Source: UBA1858 sp965262455 (lineage in GTDB: Bacteria > Pseudomonadota > Gammaproteobacteria > UBA4575). From it: a DNA stretch of 64,000 bases. The notes below the pieces were generated by a model. That model was not told the origin of the DNA and did no database searches. It was given only the letters and a program-made list of their open reading frames with translations. Both the position numbers and the translations under genes were made by a program. Below, in pieces: positions 8,856-17,794 of this stretch. The stretch spans positions 434,001-498,000 of the forward strand of contig CBDHFH010000008.1 in NCBI GenBank assembly GCA_965262455.1. The letters are read 5' to 3'. Position 1 is the first letter of the stretch; every line of letters starts with the position of its first letter.

Positions 8856-10355
8856 ATGAGTGAAAAAAAAAATAATCAAGATCATTTGCAAGTAGATGAA
8901 AATAAACTGATTGCATTAAGGCGCGAAAAGCTTGCCCAGATAAGAACTCTGCGAAGTGCATTTCCGAATGACTTTAAGCGTGTTGACTTGGCTGCGGATT
9001 TGCAGAACCTGTACAGTCAGAATTCTAAAGAGGAGCTATCAGAGTTAAATACAACAGCGAGTATTGCTGGTCGCATTATGGCTAAGCGTGGGCCCTTTTT
9101 ATTGCTACAAGATATGACGGGGCGAATCCAGGCATATATTGACCGAAAAGGCTTGGCAAAAGAGTTACTGAAAGAGATTGATACCTGGGATATTGGCGAC
9201 ATCATTGGTGTAACGGGACCAATAAGCAAATCAGGCAAAGGTGATTTGTATGTCAAAATGGAATCTGTAAAGTTACTTACCAAATCACTAAGACCGCTGC
9301 CTGAAAAGTTTCATGGCTTAACAGATCAAGAGCAACGTTATCGTATGCGTTATGTTGATTTAATTATGAACCAAGAGACGCGCGATACTTTTGTGATGCG
9401 TTCAAAGATTGTTGCATTTATTCGACATTATTTAACCGATAAACACTTTTTAGAAGTCGAGACACCCATGATGCAGGCCATCCCGGGTGGCGCGGCAGCA
9501 AAGCCATTTGTCACGCACCATAATGCACTTGATATGCAGCTTTACTTACGTATTGCGCCTGAACTTTATTTAAAGCGTCTTGTGGTCGGTGGTTTTGAAA
9601 AGGTGTTTGAAATTAATCGTAACTTTAGGAATGAAGGGTTATCGACACGGCATAATCCTGAATTCACTATGTTGGAATATTATGAAGCTTATGCGCAATA
9701 TCATGAACTGATGGATCGTACAGAAGATATGTTGCGCCAGTTAACCTTTCATTTGTTTGGCAAATATACGCTTGAATATCAAGGTTCATCGTATGATTTT
9801 GAAAAACCATTTAAGCGAATGTCTGTAAGAGAGTCGGTATTGGCATTTAATTCAGACTTAAAGGAAAACAATCTCGCGACAGTTGAATCATTGAGAGCAG
9901 TATGTGAAGGATTAAAAATTCCCTATGAGGATACCTATGGCTCAGGGAAATTATTAATCGAAATATTTGAAAAAACTGTTGAAAGTCGCCTTGACCAACC
10001 TACTTTTATTACTGAATATCCAACTGAAGTCTCTCCTTTAGCGCGGCGAAATGATCAAAATCCTGAGGTGACAGATCGTTTCGAGTTCTTTGTGGGCGGT
10101 AAAGAAATAGCTAATGGGTTCTCTGAGTTAAATGATGCTGAAGATCAAGCGGCAAGATTCAAGCAACAGGTTGAACAAAAAGAGGGTGGGGACGAAGAAG
10201 CCATGCACTATGATGCAGATTATATTCGCGCACTTGAATATGGTATGCCGCCGACAGCAGGGGAAGGGATTGGAATTGATCGCTTGGTGATGTTGTTTAC
10301 TAACTCTGCTTCAATTCGTGACGTGTTATTGTTCCCGCACATGCGTCCTGAGTAG
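8856..10355 (+). CDS. lysS: Lysyl-tRNA synthetase, class II
   Basis: LysS charges tRNA-Lys. From the ATG at 8856 the protein has 499 residues; an in-frame TTG at 8838 is less likely. The N-terminal OB-fold anticodon-binding domain (TASIAGRIMAKRGPFLLLQDM) precedes the class II core. Motif 1 lies near FLEVETPMMQAIPGGAAAKPF, motif 2 is RNFRNEGLSTRHNPEFTMLEYY, and motif 3 is GMPPTAGEGIGIDRLVMLF. It follows prfB closely and is probably co-transcribed with it. Confidence 0.97.
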   Translation: MSEKKNNQDHLQVDENKLIALRREKLAQIRTLRSAFPNDFKRVDLAADLQNLYSQNSKEELSELNTTASIAGRIMAKRGPFLLLQDMTGRIQAYIDRKGLAKELLKEIDTWDIGDIIGVTGPISKSGKGDLYVKMESVKLLTKSLRPLPEKFHGLTDQEQRYRMRYVDLIMNQETRDTFVMRSKIVAFIRHYLTDKHFLEVETPMMQAIPGGAAAKPFVTHHNALDMQLYLRIAPELYLKRLVVGGFEKVFEINRNFRNEGLSTRHNPEFTMLEYYEAYAQYHELMDRTEDMLRQLTFHLFGKYTLEYQGSSYDFEKPFKRMSVRESVLAFNSDLKENNLATVESLRAVCEGLKIPYEDTYGSGKLLIEIFEKTVESRLDQPTFITEYPTEVSPLARRNDQNPEVTDRFEFFVGGKEIANGFSELNDAEDQAARFKQQVEQKEGGDEEAMHYDADYIRALEYGMPPTAGEGIGIDRLVMLFTNSASIRDVLLFPHMRPE

Positions 10356-10360
10356 ATTAT

Positions 10361-10795
10361 TCAAAACAGATACAATACTAACGACAGTATAACAATGGTC
10401 GTTACTGCTATACGTGTTTTGTAATAGTCTGCTGTAATTATATTATTTTTTTTAAGCTGCAGATCTATATACAACAAAGCAATAAAAGCTAATATATACA
10501 CACTGGTTATGAATGTTTGATCTAGTAATAGATAGACAAGCCAGCTGGTGATAGTAATAAAGTTGCTTAATAAAAATAAATTTAGTTTGGTTAGTGTCTG
10601 GTGCTGGAGTTGTATTCCCCAATGTATTCCAGCCATAAAGCTAATAATTAGTAATCCATAAGATAAAATAATATTGCTGGTGTTTTCGAGTAAAGGAAGA
10701 TTCTGAAAACCTAACGTGTCTAGTAATATAAAGAAAATAAAAGGTAGTGTGCCAGAGAAGGCAAGTGTTTTATAAAGCTTGGTACTTTGACTCAT
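10361..10795 (-). CDS. DUF3429 family membrane protein
   Basis: This 144-residue, very hydrophobic protein has four or five predicted membrane helices. The FMAGIHWGIQLQ motif after helix 2 is typical of DUF3429. The function of the family is not known. The gene converges on lysS with a 5-bp gap, so the two 3' ends share the spacer. Confidence 0.75.
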   Translation of the reverse strand: MSQSTKLYKTLAFSGTLPFIFFILLDTLGFQNLPLLENTSNIILSYGLLIISFMAGIHWGIQLQHQTLTKLNLFLLSNFITITSWLVYLLLDQTFITSVYILAFIALLYIDLQLKKNNIITADYYKTRIAVTTIVILSLVLYLF

Positions 10796-10877
10796 ATTGT
10801 TCAGTATTATGACAGTCCAAGCATAATATTACTGGTAACAGGGCTCCTTTGTTAATCTAGACATCGCATGTATGTAT

Positions 10878-11072
10878 TTAGCTGATATACGCTGCAAACA
10901 TTTCCGAAAATTCTGCGTCTGTTATATCTAGCATATCGACATCTAGACCTGCCATCCTTCGATCGGGCCGTTTACGACGTTCTATTTTGTTGTTCCATAA
11001 ACTACAGTTGACTGTCCTTCGATCTTGTTCAGAGCGACGATCTATCAGCATGTCTTTATGTTTCAAGTTCAT
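10878..11072 (-). CDS. Small protein with paired arginine motifs (hypothetical)
   Basis: This 64-residue cytoplasmic protein is marked by four RR pairs in two blocks, DRRSEQDRRT and ERRKRPDRRM, followed by an acidic tail (DVDMLDITDAEFSEMF). The first half is strongly basic and the second acidic. A TAG stop lies in frame five codons before the ATG at 11072, so this start (or Met8) is needed. Arginine-pair peptides of this kind recur as unannotated small proteins in proteobacteria; I know no assigned function. A nucleic-acid contact is conceivable but unproven. Confidence 0.5.
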   Translation of the reverse strand: MNLKHKDMLIDRRSEQDRRTVNCSLWNNKIERRKRPDRRMAGLDVDMLDITDAEFSEMFAAYIS

Positions 11073-11490
11073 ATATTTGTAGATCTAAAGTTCGTTATAA
11101 GATTTCACTATAAACACATAGTATTCGTTGAACGACGAAACAAGTTCGGAGATAGAGAGCAGGTGTGCGTTGTAGTCAAAAATGCTGCCTATATCGCACA
11201 AATTGATCGTTATGAACACTATGGATTATCCACTTGAGCACAATTATGTACGTATAAAACTCTCATGAATTCAATCAGTTCACACTTTTTGAAATTCATA
11301 ATTTGAGTAAAAAATAGTCAACTTATGGATATGCAAAATAACTTATATAATTCATATAGATAGCCATTTTTATTAATTTAGTTTCAAGATTATGTTGAGG
11401 AATATTCGTCTATTTTGGAACCGATGAGAGTGAACTGTCAGTAGGCAGATCTATCTTAGTGAGTAATATTAAGCGCAAAGAAGCTACGAA
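11073..11490. other. 418-bp AT-rich intergenic region, no gene recognised
   Basis: I see no convincing coding sequence on either strand. A 70-codon plus-strand frame (11025-11237) begins inside the opposite-strand gene and has no ribosome site. The stretch presumably holds the promoters of the divergent small-protein and EF-hand genes. No clear hairpin terminator or RNA gene was seen. Confidence 0.4.
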
Positions 11491-11790
11491 ATGAGAATAT
11501 TTATTAACCTATTTATGCTTGTCTTTTTGCTGTTACCTTTAGCTGCGACATCAAGTTCATGGCACGGTGCGGGGAGAGGCTTCGAGGGAGGTCTATTTTT
11601 TGGTGCTGATTTAAACCGCGATGAACGACTTGATCCCAATGAGGCAAAATCAGTAAAGAACTTGGGCGATAAGGAAATCTTTTTACGCTATGACGAAGAC
11701 AATAGTGGCTATATTACACGTTTAGAATTTAAAGAGTTCATACAGCAAAGCCCGTGGTTAGATAAATTTGTGCCACCAGAGGATAGATAA
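11491..11790 (+). CDS. Secreted EF-hand calcium-binding protein
   Basis: The 99-residue protein opens with a Sec signal peptide (IFINLFMLVFLLLPLAATS, cleavage near residue 20). Two EF-hand loops follow: DLNRDERLDPNE and DEDNSGYITRLE, each with D-x-[ND]-x-[DS] spacing and a terminal Glu. It is likely a periplasmic Ca2+-binding protein. No partner gene adjoins; the flanks are degenerate or non-coding. Confidence 0.75.
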   Translation: MRIFINLFMLVFLLLPLAATSSSWHGAGRGFEGGLFFGADLNRDERLDPNEAKSVKNLGDKEIFLRYDEDNSGYITRLEFKEFIQQSPWLDKFVPPEDR

Positions 11791-11889
11791 CTAAATAGGA
11801 ATTTTGCTATCTATTTATATGTAGTAAGTGTCAGCTGGCAGCCTTTGCTGCTTCTCAATTCTCATATTTATATAGATAAATAATTAAGC

Positions 11890-12258
11890 TTAGGTATTTA
11901 TCACTAGACTATCTACAAGTCGCCCTAACGAAACTAATAGTTGTTTTTCCTCAAGACTGAATATTCACGGTTTGGTGTCTATCAGGCAAAGCGTACCAAT
12001 ATTTGTGCGGTTCTTGGATTGTAAGACATAACTTAGATAAGAATGTGCGTAAGGTGGGTTTGTAACATGATAATTGCTTGCAAATCGTTCGTTAGCAGAT
12101 GTATCAATTACCTCATAAAACGATGGATTTTTTGCGGGTAACAGTGTTAGTTACAATGTCACACAAAATGTACTGTATGTGCCAATACCTGCCAGTGGTT
12201 TGTTGCTTTTCTCGGGCATACTTGGCTTATTCGCATCAAAAAGGTTATCTAAAGTAAA
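11890..12258 (-). pseudogene. Decayed GAF-domain gene
   Basis: One minus-strand frame still reads as a GAF sensor domain: LLPAKNPSFYEVIDTSANER, then FASNYHVTNPPYAHSYLSYV, NIGTLCLIDTKP and FSLEEKQLLVSLGRLVDS. The GTLCLID core and the [DT]-x-RF block are hallmarks of GAF domains at the N-terminus of histidine kinases and diguanylate cyclases. The frame is broken by TAA at 12151-12153 and TGA at 11965-11967; the latter replaces an arginine codon usual after the IDxxP motif. No start codon or output domain remains. It is a remnant of a once larger signalling gene. Confidence 0.65.
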
Positions 12259-12265
12259 ACACTAG

Positions 12266-12424
12266 CTACTGCTGCTCAATAATTATTGATACGCCAAGAA
12301 TAGCGAGACTTATTACTGATGCGAGCAAGAGTAGATTAGAAATAGTTCGACTGTTCGCTCTTATGATGTAGGCGGCGAGGGCAAATAGTGCTGCAACCGC
12401 AAGATATAACACAATGGCACGCAT
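12266..12424 (-). CDS. Small membrane protein, 52 residues (hypothetical)
   Basis: The frame begins with ATG at 12424, immediately after the ygfZ stop codon, and ends at TAG 12266-12268. It encodes two hydrophobic segments, about residues 4-21 (IVLYLAVAALFALAAYII) and 30-49 (NLLLLASVISLAILGVSIII), joined by a short RANSRTIS loop. The tight spacing suggests translation coupled to ygfZ. I do not recognise a family; the amphipathic composition and intact frame beside a decayed gene favour a real product. Confidence 0.5.
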   Translation of the reverse strand: MRAIVLYLAVAALFALAAYIIRANSRTISNLLLLASVISLAILGVSIIIEQQ

Positions 12425-13432
12425 TTATTTATTTTTCTGTTTGGTTTCGGTAGGTATCTGGTAAGGCAATTCTAAAATTTTAATTTCGTTACCTTCCTCC
12501 GTGGTTAGATGTACAGACTGATCTTTGGCTGCTTCAATACGTAATACGGCCAGGCCTTCCGTTTTATCATCACTGACCCTGACTGTAGTGAGAAACTTCC
12601 CCATTTCTTGTTTAGACTCAGATGAATATATCGTTTCACCGGGCGCTAATTGTTGTTCGGAACACGACTCAACTCTAAACATCCTTCTATTCGCGTTGCC
12701 TAAATAGTGAAGTCTTGCCACAACTTCCTGCCCCGGGTAGCAGCCTTTACTAAAGTTCACACCGTCAATCAGTTCCATATTCGCCATTTGTGGCACAAAT
12801 GCTTCTTGAGTGTCTGCGCAGATCATCGGTATGCCAGCTAGTATATCTAGCCACTGCCAATAGCTGCTGTTAAATACGTTTATTTCATCCGTCGGCATTT
12901 CCATAATACTATCAACTAACGCCTGAGTGCCGACCAGCATAAAACGGGGATTCATTCCGGGCACTTTAAAGCAGTGAACATTCTCATTTGAGCATGCTTG
13001 ATAGTCTTTTTCTGGGATATCCAGGCCTAGGTGTTTTAGAACAATACTGTTTTTATCACTACTCAAACCAATTAGATGGATATCGTCAAGCTTGGTAATG
13101 GTCACTTTGGATCGCATTATGTACATTTGTAGACGCTTCATGACATCTTCAGCGATATCACTGGATGTAATCAATAGATAGCCATCAGTCGTCTTGCATA
13201 TAAAGAAGGTTGCAAGCATGCGTCCCTTGGGAGTGCTGTAACTGCTTAATTGTGCATTCGCATCAGTGACATCATTTATATCGTTAGAAAATTGACCCTG
13301 AAGAAACGTATTTACATCCTCGCCGGCAATTCGATAGCACATGAGGTGATCTAATAGGGTAAGTACAGGCTTGTCCAGCTCGGTTGCATAGCTTACTGGT
13401 GATATGATGTTCTCTATATTGGTATCTGTCAC
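12425..13432 (-). CDS. ygfZ: tRNA-modifying / Fe-S assembly folate-binding protein YgfZ
   Basis: YgfZ is a tetrahydrofolate-binding protein related to the glycine-cleavage T protein; it helps maintain certain Fe-S enzymes such as MiaB. The 335-residue protein carries the signature KGCYPGQEVVARLHYLG near residue 235, whose cysteine is essential in E. coli. The start is GTG at 13432. In many gammaproteobacteria ygfZ sits divergent from the sdhE/ygfX genes; here it is divergent from the whole sdh operon across a 269-bp spacer. Confidence 0.92.
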   Translation of the reverse strand: MTDTNIENIISPVSYATELDKPVLTLLDHLMCYRIAGEDVNTFLQGQFSNDINDVTDANAQLSSYSTPKGRMLATFFICKTTDGYLLITSSDIAEDVMKRLQMYIMRSKVTITKLDDIHLIGLSSDKNSIVLKHLGLDIPEKDYQACSNENVHCFKVPGMNPRFMLVGTQALVDSIMEMPTDEINVFNSSYWQWLDILAGIPMICADTQEAFVPQMANMELIDGVNFSKGCYPGQEVVARLHYLGNANRRMFRVESCSEQQLAPGETIYSSESKQEMGKFLTTVRVSDDKTEGLAVLRIEAAKDQSVHLTTEEGNEIKILELPYQIPTETKQKNK

Positions 13433-13701
13433 TGGGATGCGGTCCTGTGTGATTGTTCATGTATGTTGAATGAGCAGTTGATTGCATTATTAGCTTGTCA
13501 AGCTAGCTTCCGAAGCAAAATTAATGTAATTTTCGGCCACTTGTAATACCTCAGCGGGTATACAATTCACGCATGGGCAATTACGATTTTGGCCCTGCCA
13601 ATACATTGGATTGCAAAATAACAAGATAAATTAATCCAGTGCAGCGATATAATAAGTTCAGCACTTAATCTCAATAATACAGGAAGTTAGGAGTCATAAT
13701 T

Positions 13702-14082
13702 ATGGGAGTATCTCAAAGGCCCTTATCGCCTCACCTAGGCATATATCGATGGCAATTAACGATGGCCCTGTCTATATTACATCGCGCCACCGGAGTGTTT
13801 CTAAGCATTGGTGCCGTACTTATGGTCGCTGTATTGATGGCTGTCGCAATGGGCGCAAGTCAATTTGAAAAAATTCAGTCTTGGTTGGCTCATCCTATTG
13901 GTTTAATTCTGTTGGCCGGCTGGACATTCGCGCTTTATTTGCATCTCGCGAACGGTGTGCGCCACCTTATATGGGATGCGGGTGTGGGCCTGGAAAAAAA
14001 TATCGCCAATAAGTCTGGGTTATGGGTAATCGCCTTTGCCGTATTGGCAACACTGGCTACTTGGGCAGTTGCTTGGAGTTAA
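13702..14082 (+). CDS. sdhC: Succinate dehydrogenase cytochrome b556 subunit
   Basis: This membrane anchor of complex II helps bind heme b and ubiquinone. The 126 residues start with RPLSPHLGIYRW and hold three membrane helices. SILHRATG (near 24-31) is the quinone-site motif, and His81 in LYLHLANGVRH is the expected heme ligand. A clear ribosome site (AGGAGTCATAATT) precedes the ATG. It is the first gene of sdhCDAB. Confidence 0.96.
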   Translation: MGVSQRPLSPHLGIYRWQLTMALSILHRATGVFLSIGAVLMVAVLMAVAMGASQFEKIQSWLAHPIGLILLAGWTFALYLHLANGVRHLIWDAGVGLEKNIANKSGLWVIAFAVLATLATWAVAWS

Positions 14083-14085
14083 GAT

Positions 14086-14457
14086 ATGAGTCTACGTACA
14101 CCATTATCTCATGCTAAAGGCTTAGGTTCGGCTAAAGAGGGTGCGCATCACTGGTGGGCACAACGCTTAACCTCTATCGCTTTAGTACCTCTAACAATAT
14201 TGTTGGCATTTTGCATCGCCAGTTTTGATGACTTCAGCTACCAGACGGTCGTTGAGTGGATGCAATCACCTTGGGTGGCAGTAGGCTTGTCTCTTCTGGT
14301 GGTGACCACGTTTTACCATGTCCAGCTTGGCATCCAGGTAATCATTGAAGATTATGTCGGTGGGTGGCTGAAAATTGCTTCATTGATTGCATTAAACTTT
14401 GCATGTATTGCATTAGTTTTCATGGGTTTATTTTCAATAATTAAAGTATCTCTTTAA
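14086..14457 (+). CDS. sdhD: Succinate dehydrogenase membrane anchor subunit
   Basis: This second complex II anchor has 123 residues and three membrane helices. The N-terminal LSHAKGLGSAKEGAHHWWAQRLTS stretch and the FYHVQLGIQVIIEDY motif of helix 2, which contributes to heme and quinone contacts, are typical. It starts 3 bp after sdhC and ends 2 bp before sdhA. Confidence 0.95.
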   Translation: MSLRTPLSHAKGLGSAKEGAHHWWAQRLTSIALVPLTILLAFCIASFDDFSYQTVVEWMQSPWVAVGLSLLVVTTFYHVQLGIQVIIEDYVGGWLKIASLIALNFACIALVFMGLFSIIKVSL

Positions 14458-14459
14458 AT

Positions 14460-16250
14460 ATGAGCGAAAGTTATAAGTTTATTGATCACGCTTACGATGT
14501 ATTAGTTGTCGGCGCCGGCGGTGCGGGATTACGTGCCACGTTTGGCATGGCTGTAAGTGGACTATCCACTGCATGTATCACCAAAGTCTTCCCGACACGA
14601 AGTCATACGGTTGCAGCACAAGGCGGAATGAGTGCTTCACTTGGCAATATGGGTGAAGATGACTGGCGCTGGCACATGTATGACACAGTCAAAGGGTCAG
14701 ACTGGTTGGGTGATCAAGATGCGATCGAATATATGTGCCGCGAAGCGGTCCCCGCAATTGTTGAGTTGGAACACTACGGTGTACCGTTCTCACGAACTGA
14801 CGAAGGTAAGATATATCAGCGTCCTTTCGGGGGGATGACAACACGTTATGGCGAGGGCATTGCACAAAGAACCTGTGCGGCTGCGGATAGAACAGGTCAT
14901 GCAATACTACATACTCTCTATCAACAGTCATTGAAGCATAATGCTGAATTTTTCATCGAGTATTTTGCCATCGATTTGTTAATGGACGACGAGGGCGTAT
15001 GTCGTGGTGTGATTGCTATCGACTTGGCGACCGGTGAGCTGCATCGCTATCGAGCACACCAAGTCTTGCTTGCTACCGGTGGTTACGGGCGTACTTACTT
15101 CTCATGTACTTCTGCGCATACCTGCACGGGCGATGGTAATGCCATGATTTTAAGAGCCGGCATGCCATTACAAGACATGGAGTTTGTACAATTTCACCCT
15201 ACAGGTATATACGGCTCGGGTTGTTTGATTACTGAAGGTGCACGTGGTGAAGGGGGATATTTAACCAATTCCCAAGGCGAGCGCTTTATGGAGCGTTATG
15301 CACCAAATGCCAAAGATTTAGCATCGCGTGATGTCGTCAGTCGCTCTATGACCATGGAAATTAATGGTGGGCGTGGCGTGGGTGAAGAAGCAGATCACAT
15401 TCATCTCCATCTTGAGCATCTCGGGGCGGATGTCATTAATGAAAGGCTGCCTGGTATAGCTGAAAGCGCGCGCATTTTTGCAGGAGTTGATGTTACCAAG
15501 GAACCTATCCCAGTATTGCCTACGGTGCATTACAATATGGGAGGCATTCCTACCAATCACTATGGGCAAGTCGTAAATTTAGTCAATGGAGATCCAGATA
15601 CCGTCATGCCAGGACTGATGGCGATCGGCGAAGCAGCCTGTGTTTCGGTGCATGGTGCCAACCGCTTGGGATCAAATTCACTGCTAGATTTAATTGTATT
15701 TGGACGTGCGGCAGCCATACGTGCTGCAGAATTAGTCAAACCCGATACCGCGCATCCAACGTTGCCAGAGAGCGCTACGGAGAAAGTGATGGATCGGTTT
15801 GATGCATTGAGACATTCCAACGGCAGTACAACTACAGCAGAACTGCGTTTGAATCTGCAAAAGACCATGCAGACGCACGCGGCTGTATTCAGAACAGGTG
15901 AGTCATTATCGACCGGCTTGGATAAAGTCAAAGCACTATACGATCAATTTGATGATGTTAAAGTTACTGATAAATCAATGGTTTGGAATACAGACTTAAT
16001 AGAAACTCTAGAATTATCCAATCTCTTTCCACAAGCGGTTGCCACAGTTGCTTCGGCACTCAATCGGCCTGAAAGTCGAGGTGCTCATGCACGCGATGAC
16101 TATCAAGATCGCGATGATGTATCGTGGATGAAGCACACTTTGGTGACTGTCTCAGATAAAGGTGAAGTCAATATTGATTACAGACCTGTGCACATGACAA
16201 CTTTGACGGATGAAGTTGATGTGTTTCCACCTAAAGCACGTGTGTACTAA
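14460..16250 (+). CDS. sdhA: Succinate dehydrogenase flavoprotein subunit
   Basis: SdhA oxidises succinate to fumarate with covalently bound FAD. The 596-residue protein shows the dinucleotide fold VVGAGGAGLRA, the flavinylation site RSHTVAAQGG with His49, the substrate-site QFHPTGIYG and the NRLGSNSLLDLIVFGR block. The C-terminal SRGAHARDDYQDRDD segment contacts SdhB. Length and order are standard. Confidence 0.98.
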   Translation: MSESYKFIDHAYDVLVVGAGGAGLRATFGMAVSGLSTACITKVFPTRSHTVAAQGGMSASLGNMGEDDWRWHMYDTVKGSDWLGDQDAIEYMCREAVPAIVELEHYGVPFSRTDEGKIYQRPFGGMTTRYGEGIAQRTCAAADRTGHAILHTLYQQSLKHNAEFFIEYFAIDLLMDDEGVCRGVIAIDLATGELHRYRAHQVLLATGGYGRTYFSCTSAHTCTGDGNAMILRAGMPLQDMEFVQFHPTGIYGSGCLITEGARGEGGYLTNSQGERFMERYAPNAKDLASRDVVSRSMTMEINGGRGVGEEADHIHLHLEHLGADVINERLPGIAESARIFAGVDVTKEPIPVLPTVHYNMGGIPTNHYGQVVNLVNGDPDTVMPGLMAIGEAACVSVHGANRLGSNSLLDLIVFGRAAAIRAAELVKPDTAHPTLPESATEKVMDRFDALRHSNGSTTTAELRLNLQKTMQTHAAVFRTGESLSTGLDKVKALYDQFDDVKVTDKSMVWNTDLIETLELSNLFPQAVATVASALNRPESRGAHARDDYQDRDDVSWMKHTLVTVSDKGEVNIDYRPVHMTTLTDEVDVFPPKARVY

Positions 16251-16275
16251 GTAAAAGGAATATAGGAGCAATTTC

Positions 16276-17058
16276 ATGGCTGAATTTACACTTCCAGCTA
16301 ACTCGGTCGTCAAAAAGGGCAAGGTTTTCAATGCGCCCGCGGCTGCCAACAATACTAAACGTTTCAAAGTGTATCGCTATGACCCAGATGATGGTCAAAA
16401 CCCCCGCGTAGATGTCTATGACATTGACTTGGATACGTGTGGACCGATGGTGCTGGATGCGCTGATCAAAATTAAAAATGAAATTGATCCTACCTTAACG
16501 TTTAGGCGTTCCTGCAGAGAAGGCATATGTGGTTCATGTTCTATGAATATTGATGGTCTGAACACGCTTGCCTGTATTAAGGCTATCGATGACATTAAAG
16601 GCGATGTCAATGTTTACCCGTTGCCGCATATGCAAGTGGTAAAAGATTTAGTGCCTGACTTGACTAATTTTTATGCGCAATATGCGTCTATCAAACCTTG
16701 GATGCAAACCGATACGCCTCCACCGCCTGATCGTGAACGTTTGCAGTCTAAAGAAGACCGTGAACGACTCGAGGGACTAGAAGAGTGCATTCTTTGTGCC
16801 TGCTGTTCGACCAGTTGTCCAAGTTATTGGTGGAACAGTGATCGCTACTTGGGTCCGGCAGCATTATTAGCTGCCTATCGCTGGATATCGGATAGTCGTG
16901 ACGAAGCCACTGGAGAGCGACTGGATGAACTGGAGGATCCGTTCAAATTATATCGCTGCCATACAATCATGAATTGCACAAATGCCTGTCCAAAAAATCT
17001 CAATCCTGCCAAAGCGATTGCTGAAATCAAAAAGCTGATTGTCAAACGACGTAATTAA
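16276..17058 (+). CDS. sdhB: Succinate dehydrogenase iron-sulfur subunit
   Basis: SdhB carries electrons from FAD to quinone through three clusters. Visible ligands are CREGICGSC...C for [2Fe-2S], CILCACCSTSCP for [4Fe-4S] and CHTIMNCTNACP for [3Fe-4S]. At 260 residues it is about 20 longer at the N-terminus than the E. coli protein (a FTLPANSVVKKGKVFNAPA-type extension), as in Pseudomonas-like and alphaproteobacterial subunits. Confidence 0.98.
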   Translation: MAEFTLPANSVVKKGKVFNAPAAANNTKRFKVYRYDPDDGQNPRVDVYDIDLDTCGPMVLDALIKIKNEIDPTLTFRRSCREGICGSCSMNIDGLNTLACIKAIDDIKGDVNVYPLPHMQVVKDLVPDLTNFYAQYASIKPWMQTDTPPPPDRERLQSKEDRERLEGLEECILCACCSTSCPSYWWNSDRYLGPAALLAAYRWISDSRDEATGERLDELEDPFKLYRCHTIMNCTNACPKNLNPAKAIAEIKKLIVKRRN

Positions 17059-17103
17059 ATCAATCCGTGTCATGGTTTGGAGAATTAGCCTTAGGAGAGA
17101 CTA

Positions 17104-17349
17104 ATGTCGGCACATTCACATGACCTGTCCAAATTGAAATGGCGTTGCCGACGTGGCACGAAAGAGCTCGATACATTGACAACACGTTATCTTGAGCATT
17201 TTTATCTGCATGCAGATCCAGGTGAACAGAGTGCGTTTGCTCAGCTATTGACCCTGCAAGACCCAGAGTTAAATGCCATACTCACACGAGACAACATGCC
17301 GGATGATCCGTTAATAACTACTATAGTGGATAAAATACATTCAATTTGA
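17104..17349 (+). CDS. sdhE: FAD assembly factor SdhE
   Basis: SdhE promotes covalent attachment of FAD to SdhA. The 81-residue protein has the family motif RRGTKE (RGxxE) in KLKWRCRRGTKELD and the DPELNAIL helix. It is 45 bp after sdhB with an AGGAGAG ribosome site, and its stop overlaps the next start. Confidence 0.93.
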   Translation: MSAHSHDLSKLKWRCRRGTKELDTLTTRYLEHFYLHADPGEQSAFAQLLTLQDPELNAILTRDNMPDDPLITTIVDKIHSI

Positions 17350-17771
17350 TTGAAGAATTCTATGTGAAATTTTCTCCTGGATTTTTCATTTTTCTGGTGG
17401 GCCTGCACATCATCGTATTTGGTGTAGCTATCAATTTCCAAATACCATCAATTGTCAAATTATTGATTATCGTCTTTATGCTTGTGATTTCGTACGCAAA
17501 ATTCAAGCAAATAAAAGATGAATTTTGTATTTTGAAATTCGACTCCAAGACAAAAACATGGAAAATGTCTAAAGATGGTAGAAATTGGCATTGCTTTGAT
17601 GTTGTCAACACGATTTACTTAAATGACTGGTTTGTTTGGCTGGTATTTAAAAATTCAACCAAACATACTCAGGGCGTTATTATCGGTAGAGATTCACTGC
17701 CAATTGAAAGATTCATGCAATTAAGGCGATGTATACTTTGTCCTGAAGTGATACATCAACGTCAGGTTTAA
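17346..17771 (+). CDS. ygfX: YgfX-like membrane protein
   Basis: The 141-residue protein starts at TTG 17346, overlapping the sdhE stop (TTGA). Two membrane helices (about residues 10-50) are followed by a cytoplasmic domain containing DSKTKTWKMSKDGRNWH and NDWFVWLVF. That is the layout of YgfX (CptA), the usual neighbour of sdhE. In E. coli YgfX has been described as a toxin acting on MreB/FtsZ; this role should not be assumed here. Confidence 0.75.
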   Translation: MIEEFYVKFSPGFFIFLVGLHIIVFGVAINFQIPSIVKLLIIVFMLVISYAKFKQIKDEFCILKFDSKTKTWKMSKDGRNWHCFDVVNTIYLNDWFVWLVFKNSTKHTQGVIIGRDSLPIERFMQLRRCILCPEVIHQRQV

Positions 17772-17794
17772 TCAAAACAAGGACAATCGACAAG

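Noticed and set aside
11025..11237. 70-codon plus-strand frame
   Set aside because: It starts inside the opposite-strand RR-motif gene, lacks a ribosome site and resembles no family.
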